Below, in pieces: positions 1 through 7,625 of a stretch of 64,000 nucleotides of DNA. The stretch is from CAXBDP01 sp963974465. GTDB lineage: Bacteria; Bacteroidota; Bacteroidia; Cytophagales; Cyclobacteriaceae. Under the pieces are notes generated by a model. That model was not told where the DNA came from, made no database searches, and saw nothing but the letters and a program-made list of their open reading frames with translations. The position numbers were made by a program, and so were the translations under genes. Every line of letters starts with the position of its first letter. The first letter of the stretch is position 1. The stretch is from NCBI GenBank assembly GCA_049340005.1, contig JBMPIY010000004.1. One strand, written 5' to 3'.

Positions 1-824
1 TCATCCAAGAAATCATAGAAAACGACGGTGTGGATGTGCACGCAATCAACGCTGGACTTACAGAAGGAATAAATCTTGGCAGTCCAAGCTTCTCAGCAAT
101 GGTGGAGCCAAAAATTGCTCTTATGGTGGATGACGGAACTTCAAGCACCGATGCTGGCGAAGTTTGGTTTATGTTAGACCAGCGCTATGATATGCCAATT
201 ACAAAATTGCCAGTAAGCTCTTTCAACTTTGCTGACCTGAGCAGATATAATGTCATCATAATGGTAAATGGCAGTTATGGCGGCATGAATAAAGAAAAAA
301 TGCAAGAATGGCTTGGCCAAGGGGGTGTAGTAGTTGCTGCAAAAGGTGCTGTCAATTGGTTTAGCAGAAATGATCTTGGTACCTACAAATTCAAAAGAAG
401 CGAAGTAGAAAATCCGGAAGGTCGTCCTTACGAATTACAAAGTAATTATTCTGGAGCACAAGTAATTGGAGGAGCTATTTTCGAAACAAAAATGGACTTA
501 ACTCATCCAATTACATATGGCTATGTGAATGAGAATTTACCAGTTTTCCGCAATTCTACGATGTTTCTAGAAAAGCCAAACAATCCATATGCTAGCCCAA
601 TCAAATACACGGCAAACCCACTACTGAGTGGATATATTTCTGATGAAAACTTGAAAACATTGGGTGATACTCCAGCCGTAATTATATCTAGCGTGGGTAG
701 AGGCAAAGTAATTTCCTTTACAGATAATCATGCCTTCAGAGCATTCTGGTTTGGTACCAACAAACTAATAATGAATGGAATATTCTTTGGCCACACAATA
801 AGTGGTGGTACTACAGAGAGGTAA
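1..824 (+). CDS. M14 zinc carboxypeptidase, C-terminal part (5' end outside window)
   Basis: The reading frame is open from the window edge (frame starting at base 3) to the TAA at 822-824, so this is the 3' part of a larger gene; the GTG at 30 is only internal. The visible part resembles the C-terminal region of large Bacteroidota M14 zinc carboxypeptidases, a Rossmann-like glutamine-amidotransferase fold (IALMVDDGTSS, then VVVAAKGAVNWF, ending GRGKVISFTDNHAFRAFWFG). The catalytic zinc site would lie upstream and cannot be checked. Such proteins are secreted peptidases. A strong hairpin terminator follows at 848-886, shared with the convergent acylphosphatase gene. Family assignment is from the tail only. 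Confidence 0.7.
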   Translation, partial: IQEIIENDGVDVHAINAGLTEGINLGSPSFSAMVEPKIALMVDDGTSSTDAGEVWFMLDQRYDMPITKLPVSSFNFADLSRYNVIIMVNGSYGGMNKEKMQEWLGQGGVVVAAKGAVNWFSRNDLGTYKFKRSEVENPEGRPYELQSNYSGAQVIGGAIFETKMDLTHPITYGYVNENLPVFRNSTMFLEKPNNPYASPIKYTANPLLSGYISDENLKTLGDTPAVIISSVGRGKVISFTDNHAFRAFWFGTNKLIMNGIFFGHTISGGTTER

Positions 825-847
825 TAATTATTACTGAATAGATTTTG

Positions 848-886
848 AAAACGCTACTTGTTACAAAACAGGTAGCGTTTTTTATT
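848..886. terminator. Bidirectional hairpin terminator between convergent genes
   Basis: The arms AACGCTAC(T/C)TGT flank a short A-rich loop and the right arm runs into TTTTTTATT on the + strand. On the - strand the same hairpin is followed by TTTT. It ends the M14 peptidase gene on the + strand and lies just after the acylphosphatase stop on the - strand. Confidence 0.85.
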
Positions 887-1151
887 GCTTTAGCAAAAAA
901 GCTGAGAAGTTCCTTAGACTCTTTTCTTGCACATCAACACTTGAAACAATTGCCTTTTCAGGGCCAATTTTGCACCAGCTAAGGAAATTCTCCAAATTTT
1001 CATTTTCACCTTCTGCTTCTATATAAACACTGCCATCCGCTTTGTTCTGAACCGATCCTTTCAAATTGAGTTCAATAGCTTTGGTCAATGCTGTCATACG
1101 GAAAAATACTCCTTGCACTTTACCGTGTACTGATATATTGATGGATTTCAT
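882..1151 (-). CDS. acyP: Acylphosphatase
   Basis: This 89-residue protein matches the whole acylphosphatase fold. Near the N-terminus it has the signature GKVQGVFFR, whose arginine binds the acyl phosphate, and then the second signature region GSVQNKADGSVYIEAEG, with the catalytic asparagine in VQN. The enzyme is cytosolic and hydrolyses acyl phosphates such as acetyl phosphate or carbamoyl phosphate. It starts 12 bases after the stop of deoC on the same strand, so the two are probably cotranscribed, and it ends at the shared terminator. Confidence 0.93.
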   Translation of the reverse strand: MKSINISVHGKVQGVFFRMTALTKAIELNLKGSVQNKADGSVYIEAEGENENLENFLSWCKIGPEKAIVSSVDVQEKSLRNFSAFLLKQ

Positions 1152-1163
1152 GATTGTAGAGGG

Positions 1164-1820
1164 TTATAACCTTGCTGCTTCTACGATTGCCACACCTGAT
1201 GAAGTACCAATTCTATTTGCGCCAGCATTTATAAGCTCGACAGCAGTTTTAAAATCTTTGATGCCCCCAGAAGCTTTGATACCAACATAGTCAGGAAGTG
1301 TATCTCGCATTAGTTTTATATGTTCTAGTTTGGCTCCCTCTGGTGCAAAGCCCGTTGAAGTTTTCACGAAATCTACGCCTGCATCGCGACAAAGCAAACA
1401 AGCCTTTACGATTTCATCATCCGACAAGTAAGCAGTTTCGATGATAACCTTCAAAATCGCTTCATTTTGATGCGACAAATTTGCCAATTTAGCCATCTCA
1501 ATTTTGACCCAAGGCATTCCCGATTTAAAAGCCGAAATATTCATGACCATATCCAGCTCGTTGGCTCCGTCATTAAGGGCAACTTTCGCTTCCTCTATTT
1601 TGGTTTCGGTCATATTGTAGCCCAATGGAAATCCGATTACTGTCACCAATTTAATATCCCTCCCGCTGATTTCTCGATGCGCTTTTTTCACCCAAAAGGG
1701 TGGAAGACATATCCCATGAAATTCATATTTAGCCGCATCTTCTACCAATTGGTATACATCTGCATCAGTAAATATGGGCTTCAAATTAGTCTGTTCTATA
1801 TAAGTCGATATACTTTTCAT
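1164..1820 (-). CDS. deoC: Deoxyribose-phosphate aldolase
   Basis: DeoC splits 2-deoxyribose 5-phosphate into glyceraldehyde 3-phosphate and acetaldehyde in deoxynucleoside catabolism. The 218-residue length is normal. The Schiff-base lysine lies in FVKTSTGFAP and the second active-site lysine in VGIKASGGI, and the phosphate-binding end is NRIGTSSGVAI. An aspartate-rich strand (GANELDMVMN) precedes them, as in the family. It lies between the alanine-dehydrogenase-like gene (19 bases upstream) and acyP, all on the - strand. One GCGGGAGG octamer (1659-1666) lies inside the gene. Confidence 0.95.
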   Translation of the reverse strand: MKSISTYIEQTNLKPIFTDADVYQLVEDAAKYEFHGICLPPFWVKKAHREISGRDIKLVTVIGFPLGYNMTETKIEEAKVALNDGANELDMVMNISAFKSGMPWVKIEMAKLANLSHQNEAILKVIIETAYLSDDEIVKACLLCRDAGVDFVKTSTGFAPEGAKLEHIKLMRDTLPDYVGIKASGGIKDFKTAVELINAGANRIGTSSGVAIVEAARL

Positions 1821-1839
1821 TATGAATTAATATGGCAAT

Positions 1840-3054
1840 CTATTTTCCGTCTAAGTAATCTTGAAGGTAGGCAAATTTTTGAGTCAGTTTGCCATTTTTG
1901 CAAATGGTGGCATTTTCAATTATTCCCTCCAAATCATCCCCTAGCAAAGCCGGTAACACTCCATCTATAAACATTCGACCGAAGTCCCGTGACGAATCCC
2001 TTGGTAATTCACAGGGCAAATTATCTATGGCCATCACATTAATATGTTTATGGCTTGAAAAAGCACTTTCAAGAGTTCCCTTCTCTGGGCAATAATCATA
2101 AACTGGATCGTCAATAGTACTTGGCTTTTTGGTACTTGGGATCGACCCTTCTATATCGCAAGTGATGTCAGCAATTACCTTAATGCTAAAATCTTCACTA
2201 CGCATATCCTCCTCTTTGAATAATACTGGCGCTTTTGGATGCCAATAAGCCGCTGCAATTAAGATATCAGCTTTATGGGCATATTTGAGAAAATCACCTT
2301 CATAATTTTCTGGATGCACATAGAAATCTTGTAGATCGAATGATTCTCCGTCTTTTCTAAAATGGTAATCGTCATTATCCAATTGAGCATAAACTGGATA
2401 AGAGTAAGATTTGTTGAGAAAATCAATTGGAGATACTTTTCTAACATTCATTCCATCCAAAACCTCCATCGCTCCTTTGGCAACTCTACCGCCACCTGTG
2501 AGGATAATTTTGGCGGGAGGAAGCTGTACCTTAGCAAATTCTTGCTTGAGGGCTGCTAAGTCAAAGCAATCTTTGGCTCTCTTCAAGTGGAACAAGGAAG
2601 TACGTTTTCCATAAGTCCATATTGCATTATAAGCTCCAACGATTCCTGCATACCTACCAAAAGCAATTATTCGCTGCCCATCAGCATTCACCAAGCATTC
2701 GTAGTCAATCAGTCGAATATTCTTATCGACGATAGCTCTCAGTAGTTTCTGATTATAAGTTTGCTTTTTGATAGTATGGCTAAAGAAAAAATAGGTTTTA
2801 TTAGCAATCAGATTCGCTATCGGTACCTCTTTTACACCAACCAAAATATCACAATCTTGAATATCCTCTTGTGAATCAATCCCTTCCTTATGGTACTCAT
2901 CTGCAGTAAATGCTCTCACACTACTTGGCTGGAAAACTATTTTGGTATTCGGGAATTTCTCTTGGATTTCCCTCGCTTGGGAAGGGATAATTGCGCATCT
3001 TTTGTCGATGGGTACTTTATCTTCTCTTATGATAGCTAATTTTATGTGATTCAT
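1840..3054 (-). CDS. Alanine dehydrogenase / saccharopine dehydrogenase-like oxidoreductase
   Basis: The 404-residue protein begins with an alanine-dehydrogenase/PNT N-terminal domain (KLAIIREDKVPIDKRCAI, followed by CDILVGVKEVP) and has a Rossmann NAD(P) site at about residues 184-195 (IILTGGGRVAKGA). This arrangement is shared by alanine dehydrogenase, transhydrogenase alpha subunit and fungal-type lysine-forming saccharopine dehydrogenase. Bacteroidota proteins of this type are often labelled only as NAD(P)-dependent oxidoreductase, and the substrate cannot be fixed from sequence. It is the first gene of a - strand run leading into deoC and acyP. Confidence 0.75.
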   Translation of the reverse strand: MNHIKLAIIREDKVPIDKRCAIIPSQAREIQEKFPNTKIVFQPSSVRAFTADEYHKEGIDSQEDIQDCDILVGVKEVPIANLIANKTYFFFSHTIKKQTYNQKLLRAIVDKNIRLIDYECLVNADGQRIIAFGRYAGIVGAYNAIWTYGKRTSLFHLKRAKDCFDLAALKQEFAKVQLPPAKIILTGGGRVAKGAMEVLDGMNVRKVSPIDFLNKSYSYPVYAQLDNDDYHFRKDGESFDLQDFYVHPENYEGDFLKYAHKADILIAAAYWHPKAPVLFKEEDMRSEDFSIKVIADITCDIEGSIPSTKKPSTIDDPVYDYCPEKGTLESAFSSHKHINVMAIDNLPCELPRDSSRDFGRMFIDGVLPALLGDDLEGIIENATICKNGKLTQKFAYLQDYLDGK

Positions 3055-3123
3055 TGCTTGATTTTGTAGAAATTTTGGACGTATTTGCTTTTGATTCCGG
3101 AAAACAATTTAATATCAATCAAA

Positions 3124-3732
3124 ATGAACTCTATCATTGCTATTGATAGCAATATATCTTTATTAATTCTGGCTTGGGCACTTTTTGGTTTGACACACTC
3201 CTTATTTGCCAACAAGCTAGTAAAAGATAAATTAACTGAAGCCATTCCTAATTATAAAAGGTACTATCGGTTTTCATACAATGTTTTTGCTTTAGTTTCC
3301 TTGGGTGGAATACTGGTTTTTAGCACACTATTACCAACCTCAACCCTTTTCGAATCGTCAGTTATTTGGGAGTTCATAGGCTTAATGTTCGCTACTTATG
3401 GCCTGCTTATTAGCCGAATAGCTTTGAAAAGTTACGGAATTCGCGAATTTTTAGGTATTGACTTTAACGATGCTCCGGTTTCTTTTAAGAAACTTAAAAG
3501 AAGCGGATTACTCGCCTATGTAAGACATCCACTTTATTGTGGAACCATCCTTTTATTTTTAGGAGTTGTCTTCTATTTTCCAACTGTAGCAAATCTTGTC
3601 AATTTCATTTCTGTATTTACATATATACTAGTAGGCATTTATTTCGAAGAGCGCAAATTGGTATATGAGTATGGCGAAGAATATAAATCTTACAAAGCTC
3701 AGGTGCCCATGTTGCTCCCAAGCTTAAAGTAA
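3124..3732 (+). CDS. Isoprenylcysteine methyltransferase / NnrU-like membrane protein
   Basis: The protein is hydrophobic with about five membrane segments. Its C-terminal half carries RHPLYCG followed by EERKLVYEYGEEYKSY, the typical SAM-binding signature of the isoprenylcysteine carboxyl methyltransferase/phospholipid methyltransferase superfamily, which includes NnrU and MddA. I chose the ATG at 3124 (202 residues, MNSIIAIDSN) over the upstream TTG at 3085 because the extra residues are not conserved-looking. It is transcribed divergently from the dehydrogenase gene. The substrate is unknown. Confidence 0.7.
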   Translation: MNSIIAIDSNISLLILAWALFGLTHSLFANKLVKDKLTEAIPNYKRYYRFSYNVFALVSLGGILVFSTLLPTSTLFESSVIWEFIGLMFATYGLLISRIALKSYGIREFLGIDFNDAPVSFKKLKRSGLLAYVRHPLYCGTILLFLGVVFYFPTVANLVNFISVFTYILVGIYFEERKLVYEYGEEYKSYKAQVPMLLPSLK

Positions 3733-4072
3733 AACTATCATACGTTCTGAAATTTGAAGGTGATTGTGGAAGCCTTCACGATCAGCATGACCAATGAGGG
3801 ATCATTAAGAAAAGCAGGGATCAATTAGTCTATTGGATAAAATCCTCAATCTAAATTTATTTAGCCCACCATTTCTATCAGAAGCGGCCTCTCTCAATTT
3901 TGCTATTTTCTTAATCATCTTGATTGATAGCCCTCAGTGCCTTATTCTTTCATAGAGGCAAAATCTCTTTTCTAGTAGGGTTGAGTATTGCAGTTTATTT
4001 GAGGAAAATAGAAAAGTATTGGATTAGTCATCATCAACACCCTTTCATGTATTTCGAGTGATATAGGGTTTG
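3733..4072. other. Intergenic stretch, no gene recognised
   Basis: About 340 bases separate the methyltransferase-like gene from the first attC-like site. All frames are broken by stops and no convincing promoter, terminator, RNA gene or intact element was found. It may hold decayed sequence at the end of the cassette array: no GTTATCC that would match the outer core of the 4073 site was seen here, so no further complete cassette follows. Confidence 0.5.
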
Positions 4073-4201
4073 GGATAACGGTTTAAATATGGCTTGTGGC
4101 GGTTTCGAAGCACTTTCTTGTCCGCTTGAAACAAACTTACTCAAAAGCACAAAACTTGAATTTACCACTTTTCCCGGCATAAGTTATATACGCTGTTGGG
4201 C
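4073..4201 (-). repeat. attC-like site 1 (after cassette A)
   Basis: This 129-bp imperfect palindrome is read on the - strand. It starts with inverse core GCCCAAC (complement of 4195-4201) and ends with core GTTATCC (complement of 4073-4079). The inner arms (around CGTATATAACTTATGCCGGG and CCGCCACAAGCCATAT) can pair. Its inside is nearly identical to site 4 at 6423-6551, which shows a family of related recombination sites. It lies 11 bases after the stop codon of the gene at 4212-4676. Confidence 0.8.
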
Positions 4202-4211
4202 GCAGGCTTTA

Positions 4212-4676
4212 TTATTTAAAGTACTTTTCAAATTCAGTGTCTTTCATTCTAAGGGTTTTGTCCTTGCCGTCAGGTGAGAATAGGTCGTGAAATATTCCGT
4301 CCCTATTTGTGTCAATAAAATGAAGGAATTGTTGTCCTTTTAATATTTTAACTACGTCCTTTATTTCAAAGTCTTTCTGTAGCGTAATTACAATACCTTC
4401 TTTATCCTTCCTGTTATAATTATCTAGGTCATTGTCTGGTTCCGATTTGTCAATTATATCAAAATAGTCTGACATTAAGCTATTCATTATTCTAAATACC
4501 TTGTCAGTGTTATTTTTTTTGATGTTGTAACCATATCCTATTATGTCATCCACGATACATTTATCTCCTGTCGATATAATCATAGTGTCTTTGTCTTCAA
4601 ACTCAATTTCGAAGTCTTTACTTGCTTTCAAGGTAGTTCCTTGTCCGCAAAAAAGTGGTGGAAAGTATATTGCCAT
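4212..4676 (-). CDS. Cassette A: hypothetical protein
   Basis: I do not recognise this 154-residue acidic protein. It has no signal peptide or membrane segment. The middle is rich in Asp and Asn (EPDNDLDNYNRKDKEG) and the C-terminus contains FIDTNRDGIFHDLF, which looks like a calcium-binding DxNxDG loop, though a single one is weak evidence. The start codon is 21 bases after the leading core GTTGGGC (complement of 4697-4703) and the stop 11 bases before the matching inverse core, so the gene fills a single 624-bp integron-type cassette (about 4079-4702). Cassette genes usually lack their own promoter. Confidence 0.65.
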   Translation of the reverse strand: MAIYFPPLFCGQGTTLKASKDFEIEFEDKDTMIISTGDKCIVDDIIGYGYNIKKNNTDKVFRIMNSLMSDYFDIIDKSEPDNDLDNYNRKDKEGIVITLQKDFEIKDVVKILKGQQFLHFIDTNRDGIFHDLFSPDGKDKTLRMKDTEFEKYFK

Positions 4677-4696
4677 TCTTGTCTTTTTTAGCTTGC

Positions 4697-4820
4697 GCCC
4701 AACCGATTTGCATATGACTTGTAGCGGTTTCGAAGCACTTTTCTGTCCACCGAAACCAAACTTAGCTACGGAGCGAAAACCTTGCTGGTAGCCGTCCTCC
4801 CGCTATATGCGTTGTTGTAC
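4697..4820 (-). repeat. attC-like site 2 (after cassette B)
   Basis: This 124-bp imperfect palindrome is bounded on the - strand by inverse core GTACAAC (complement of 4814-4820) and core GTTGGGC (complement of 4697-4703). The stop codon of the cassette B gene lies inside it (4803-4805). One GCGGGAGG octamer (4796-4803) also lies inside and overlaps that stop codon. The part near 4704-4735 (GATTTGCATATGACTTGTAG) is shared with site 4. Confidence 0.8.
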
Positions 4821-5396
4821 AGCGTTTTTTATTTTTTCTGATAATTCCTTCAATTTTTCGTCAGTCTCTTCAATTTCCATCGCTTCATTTAAATATTTCC
4901 TAATTGCGACTTTGACTGACTCCGAGTCGCCATTTTGAAGTAAAGCTGAATACGCAGCAAAATTTATGGAATCATATTCATCGTCAACGCTGTCCGCTAC
5001 ACCAAGAGGGTCCCATTCGTTTAGTATTTCCTTTATTCTGTCAAAGTGTTGTTTCCATTGTTTATGAAGGTTTTCAGAATCAGAATTCTCAATCAATCTG
5101 TTAGTTTCTTTTAATTCCGTCAACACTCTGTCTGCAAGATTCCACAAAGTAGAAAAGTACGTCCTTGCTTGGCCTTCAAGTTCCTTGGTTACTGCTTTTA
5201 ATTCAGTCGACAATCTTTTTAAAAGGTCAAAATCAGTATTGGTCAACTTGTAATTGTATCCAATAAATTTTTCAATCAGTCCTGCTGTGTCAGTGTCCAA
5301 TATTGCCAAGTCAATTCGGTGAATTTCTTCTCCTGCAACTCCTTCTGGAAAAGGTTTGCTTCTGAATTCTTGATATTTCTCTTTAATGTCGTTCAT
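4803..5396 (-). CDS. Cassette B: hypothetical helical protein
   Basis: This 197-residue protein is largely alpha-helical and highly charged, with no signal peptide. A central ILNEWDPLGV...DEYDSI motif (about residues 124-144) resembles a short motif common in small, uncharacterised bacterial proteins, some of them cassette-borne; its function is not known to me. The start lies 10 bases after core GTTGTAC (complement of 5406-5412), and the stop codon is inside the following attC-like site, whose inverse core is exactly GTACAAC. The cassette spans about 4703-5411 (709 bp). Confidence 0.65.
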   Translation of the reverse strand: MNDIKEKYQEFRSKPFPEGVAGEEIHRIDLAILDTDTAGLIEKFIGYNYKLTNTDFDLLKRLSTELKAVTKELEGQARTYFSTLWNLADRVLTELKETNRLIENSDSENLHKQWKQHFDRIKEILNEWDPLGVADSVDDEYDSINFAAYSALLQNGDSESVKVAIRKYLNEAMEIEETDEKLKELSEKIKNAVQQRI

Positions 5397-5405
5397 TTAA
5401 ATGCT

Positions 5406-5603
5406 GTACAACATTGGTTAGTATATGGCAAGTAGGGCAGTAGAAAGCGATCAACTTTCAAGTTTGCACTGAGCCAAAACGTTGTATTTTGTTTTTAATA
5501 TATTCATTCTTAAAAGCCAAATCAACGATTTGGCGGTGTTTGTAAATAGCACTGAACTTCCTTAAACCAAGAAACTCCCTATTTGCTATATACAGTGTTA
5601 TGC
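5406..5603 (-). repeat. attC-like site 3 (after cassette C), unusually long
   Basis: This 198-bp palindromic region is bounded on the - strand by inverse core GCATAAC (complement of 5597-5603) and core GTTGTAC (complement of 5406-5412). The outer arms pair (GTATATAGCAAATAGGG against CCCTACTTGCCATATAC), and an inner palindrome CCAAATC-AAC-GATTTGG lies at about 5517-5533. It is longer than the other sites in the array, and a short open frame across it is not a gene. Confidence 0.7.
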
Positions 5604-5608
5604 ACTTT

Positions 5609-6406
5609 TTATATCCCAAAGTGTTCCTCCGTATTTCCACATTTTGGGCATGTAATAAGTTTCGTTCCTGATATACCATGGTGAGCTACATAAGAGTAAT
5701 AATCCAATCCACTTCCGGCAATTTTAAAACCATACTTGCAATATGAACACTTATGATATGGTTTATTATGCCATGCTAGAGATAGACTCGAAGATGGAAT
5801 ATATTCTAGTTGTACTTCAATAGCAGGTTTCGGAGCCTCTTCTTGATGAATATTTGAGTTTGGAGCTAATTGCCTTACAAAACTTGTCAAATCATGAATG
5901 ATTTTGTCCTTTGTCACCATATATGCCAATTGTTCCTCTTTGGTCATGTCAATGTCAAGGAATTCCAATCTTACTCCGTAATTTTCTGTATGATTGAGAA
6001 TTGCAGCGATACGCTCCAAATGATAGATTTCAACATCATATTTATCATCAATCTCTTTTTTAAGTTCTTCCCTTTCTCCTAGTCTTAATTCTTGGTTCGT
6101 AATGAAAATAATTCCATCTACAGAATTACTTTCAATCCCTTCCGCATCTTCTTTGAATTTTGTTTTAATTTCAGAAAAGTTCTTCTGCCCGCGTGGGAAA
6201 TAGCATCCAGCAACAAATTTAGTGTTTCCTTTCTTGCAAAGTATATCCTTTTTACCATCTTGACCACCAAGTGGGTGCGATGGATCTATAGAGACATACT
6301 TTTCATAAATAAGAATTTGAGCAGATAATTTTTCCGAAGGACTTTGTCCTTTGTCCCAGTTGATTAATCTATGCCAAGTCTCTCTTCCGTCAGTTTGTCT
6401 ACTCAT
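5609..6406 (-). CDS. Cassette C: nuclease-like N-terminal domain plus zinc ribbon
   Basis: The N-terminal ~165 residues carry LINWDKGQSPSEKLSAQIL, then IDPSHPLGGQDGKKDI, YFPRGQKNF, GIIFITNQEL and VEIYHLERIAAIL. I recognise this as a widespread N-terminal module in bacterial defence-type proteins; the GGxDGxxDI followed by a lysine-containing strand suggests a PD-(D/E)xK-like endonuclease fold (inference). A C-terminal zinc ribbon has two Cys pairs (CSYCKYGF and CPKCGNTEEH). There is no membrane segment. The start is 17 bases after core GTTATGC, the stop 6 bases before inverse core GCATAAC. The cassette spans about 5412-6428 (1017 bp). Function is unproven. Confidence 0.65.
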   Translation of the reverse strand: MSRQTDGRETWHRLINWDKGQSPSEKLSAQILIYEKYVSIDPSHPLGGQDGKKDILCKKGNTKFVAGCYFPRGQKNFSEIKTKFKEDAEGIESNSVDGIIFITNQELRLGEREELKKEIDDKYDVEIYHLERIAAILNHTENYGVRLEFLDIDMTKEEQLAYMVTKDKIIHDLTSFVRQLAPNSNIHQEEAPKPAIEVQLEYIPSSSLSLAWHNKPYHKCSYCKYGFKIAGSGLDYYSYVAHHGISGTKLITCPKCGNTEEHFGI

Positions 6407-6422
6407 AATTATTTTCTATTGT

Positions 6423-6551
6423 GCATAACGATTTGCATATGACTTGTGGCGGTTTTCGAAGCACTATCCTCTCGGCTTGTAACAAACTTACTTAAAAGCC
6501 CAAAACTTGAATTTACCACTTCCCCGCCATAAGTTATATACGCTGTTGGCC
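6423..6551 (-). repeat. attC-like site 4 (after cassette D)
   Basis: This 129-bp imperfect palindrome is bounded on the - strand by inverse core GGCCAAC (complement of 6545-6551) and core GTTATGC (complement of 6423-6429). Internally it is almost the same as site 1: both share the GTGGCGGTTT(T)CGAAGCAC block, the AACAAACTTACT(T/C)AAAAG block and the CATAAGTTATATACGCTG end. Such homogeneous sites are typical of sedentary integron arrays. Confidence 0.82.
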
Positions 6552-6568
6552 ATCCGTTTTTTATTTTT

Positions 6569-7243
6569 TCAAGACACCCACATTTCGCGTTGTCCTACAA
6601 TTTCCCATTCTTTATCTTTTCGTGCTAAAAATACAATACTTCCCCAACCACATAACCTTCCACATGAAAACGTGTAGTAGAAAACGGCTCTTTCTTTGTT
6701 TTCACTGAATGCAACACGAGACATGGTCATCATACCAATCCTTCTTTTATAGTCAGTAGTATCATTAAATTCCGACTCGGTTACTAATGTGTAATTTCCT
6801 GTCTTTGTGATTTGATTTATGTCAAATCCTTTGGGGTTTTCAATTCGGTTTAGTTTTCTTATCAACTTAATCCAAGTTGTGTCGACAGGGAAATTGGCTT
6901 CAAAATTTTCCTGACCTAAAATACCTTCTAAAAAGTCATTACTCTTGTAAGTTGTCAGAGTGTCGTACAGATAAATTTTCAGTTCGGAAGTGTCAAGTCT
7001 CCTATTGTTTAGAAGTTCTTCAAATTCCGTACTTTCATTTCCAAATCGCAAACTGTCTTCTTGTGATGATTCTTCCCAAAGTGGCATAGGTGGAACAGGG
7101 AGTGGCTCATAATACCATCCGGTTCCAACCAATTCAATGAATTTTTGATTTAGAATGTTTAATTCTTCACACTCCTTTTTGGTTGTGGTCGAATTACAAC
7201 TTATCAGAAACGAAAGAATTATGATTATGAATGAAACTCTCAT
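6569..7243 (-). CDS. Cassette D: lipoprotein of unknown function
   Basis: The 224-residue protein starts with a signal peptide and a lipobox (IIILSFLISCNSTT), so it is likely exported and lipid-anchored. The rest is not recognised; it has paired Cys near the C-terminus (SCGRLCGWGSIVFLARKDKE) and ends in a strand that resembles small lipoproteins assayed only as hypothetical. The start is 21 bases after the leading core GTTGGCC (complement of 7258-7264), and the matching inverse core GGCCAAC follows 18 bases after the stop. The cassette spans about 6429-7263 (835 bp). Lipoproteins are common cassette cargo. Confidence 0.7.
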   Translation of the reverse strand: MRVSFIIIILSFLISCNSTTTKKECEELNILNQKFIELVGTGWYYEPLPVPPMPLWEESSQEDSLRFGNESTEFEELLNNRRLDTSELKIYLYDTLTTYKSNDFLEGILGQENFEANFPVDTTWIKLIRKLNRIENPKGFDINQITKTGNYTLVTESEFNDTTDYKRRIGMMTMSRVAFSENKERAVFYYTFSCGRLCGWGSIVFLARKDKEWEIVGQREMWVS

Positions 7244-7257
7244 TTTTTTTAAATGGT

Positions 7258-7307
7258 GGCCAACATTGTATTAACGCAGTCCTGCGTTTATTTCCCATTT
7301 GTTAGAT
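7258..7307 (-). repeat. attC-like site 5 (short, upstream of cassette D)
   Basis: This 50-bp element is bounded on the - strand by ATCTAAC (complement of 7301-7307) and core GTTGGCC (complement of 7258-7264). The inner palindrome AACGCAG-GA-CTGCGTT (around 7272-7288) and the pairing of the outer CTAACA/TGTTGG ends give the folded shape of a short attC. It marks the right edge of the recognisable array; the cassette that once lay beyond it is gone or has been overwritten. Confidence 0.55.
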
Positions 7308-7461
7308 GTGGTATTTTTATTAATTTTCATTGTTTGTTTATAAACATACGTTATTCAAACTAGATATCCAATTTATCCAAAGGACTTTTAATTTGATCAA
7401 ACCCTTTGGTACACATGTGGGAATAATTCCAAATACTATCAAACGTTTGTGAAATGTTTAA
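7308..7461. other. Spacer between array and intron relic
   Basis: About 150 bases without a supported gene. It is AT-rich, contains several direct TTTGNNCAAA-like words and may include the degraded upstream part of the group II intron, but nothing specific can be assigned. Confidence 0.4.
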
Positions 7462-7625
7462 ATGAGTTTGAGTAGAACCAGAAAAGGTGGATGGGCTTAG
7501 CTCAAGGCGCGATTCTAGGCAAACGATTAATTATCACGTCTAAGAAGAAAGGATATGAATCGATGCTTTCCTATTATCTTAAAACCTGCCATGCCGGCAG
7601 GCTGGCACAACCTATAATCCAATGA
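7462..7625 (+). pseudogene. Decayed group II intron reverse transcriptase/maturase, C-terminal relic
   Basis: In one + frame from 7462 the translation reads SLSRTRKGGWA, then a single-base shift into the next frame continues LAQGAILGKRLIITSKKGY and ESMLSYYLKT to a stop at 7623-7625. The pattern RTRKGGW...A...IL......L....KGYESMLxYY is the C-terminal end of group II intron-encoded maturases. Only this end remains and it is frameshifted, so no protein is made. The rest of the reverse transcriptase is missing upstream. Identification rests on this short motif string and on the structured RNA that follows. Confidence 0.5.

Noticed and set aside
3733..4072. Possible transposase remnant
   Set aside because: Translations of all frames are broken and no transposase motif or terminal repeat could be seen.
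5458..5679. Short open frame across attC-like site 3
   Set aside because: It overlaps the start of a palindromic site and the cassette C gene; it has no coding features and is explained by the site.
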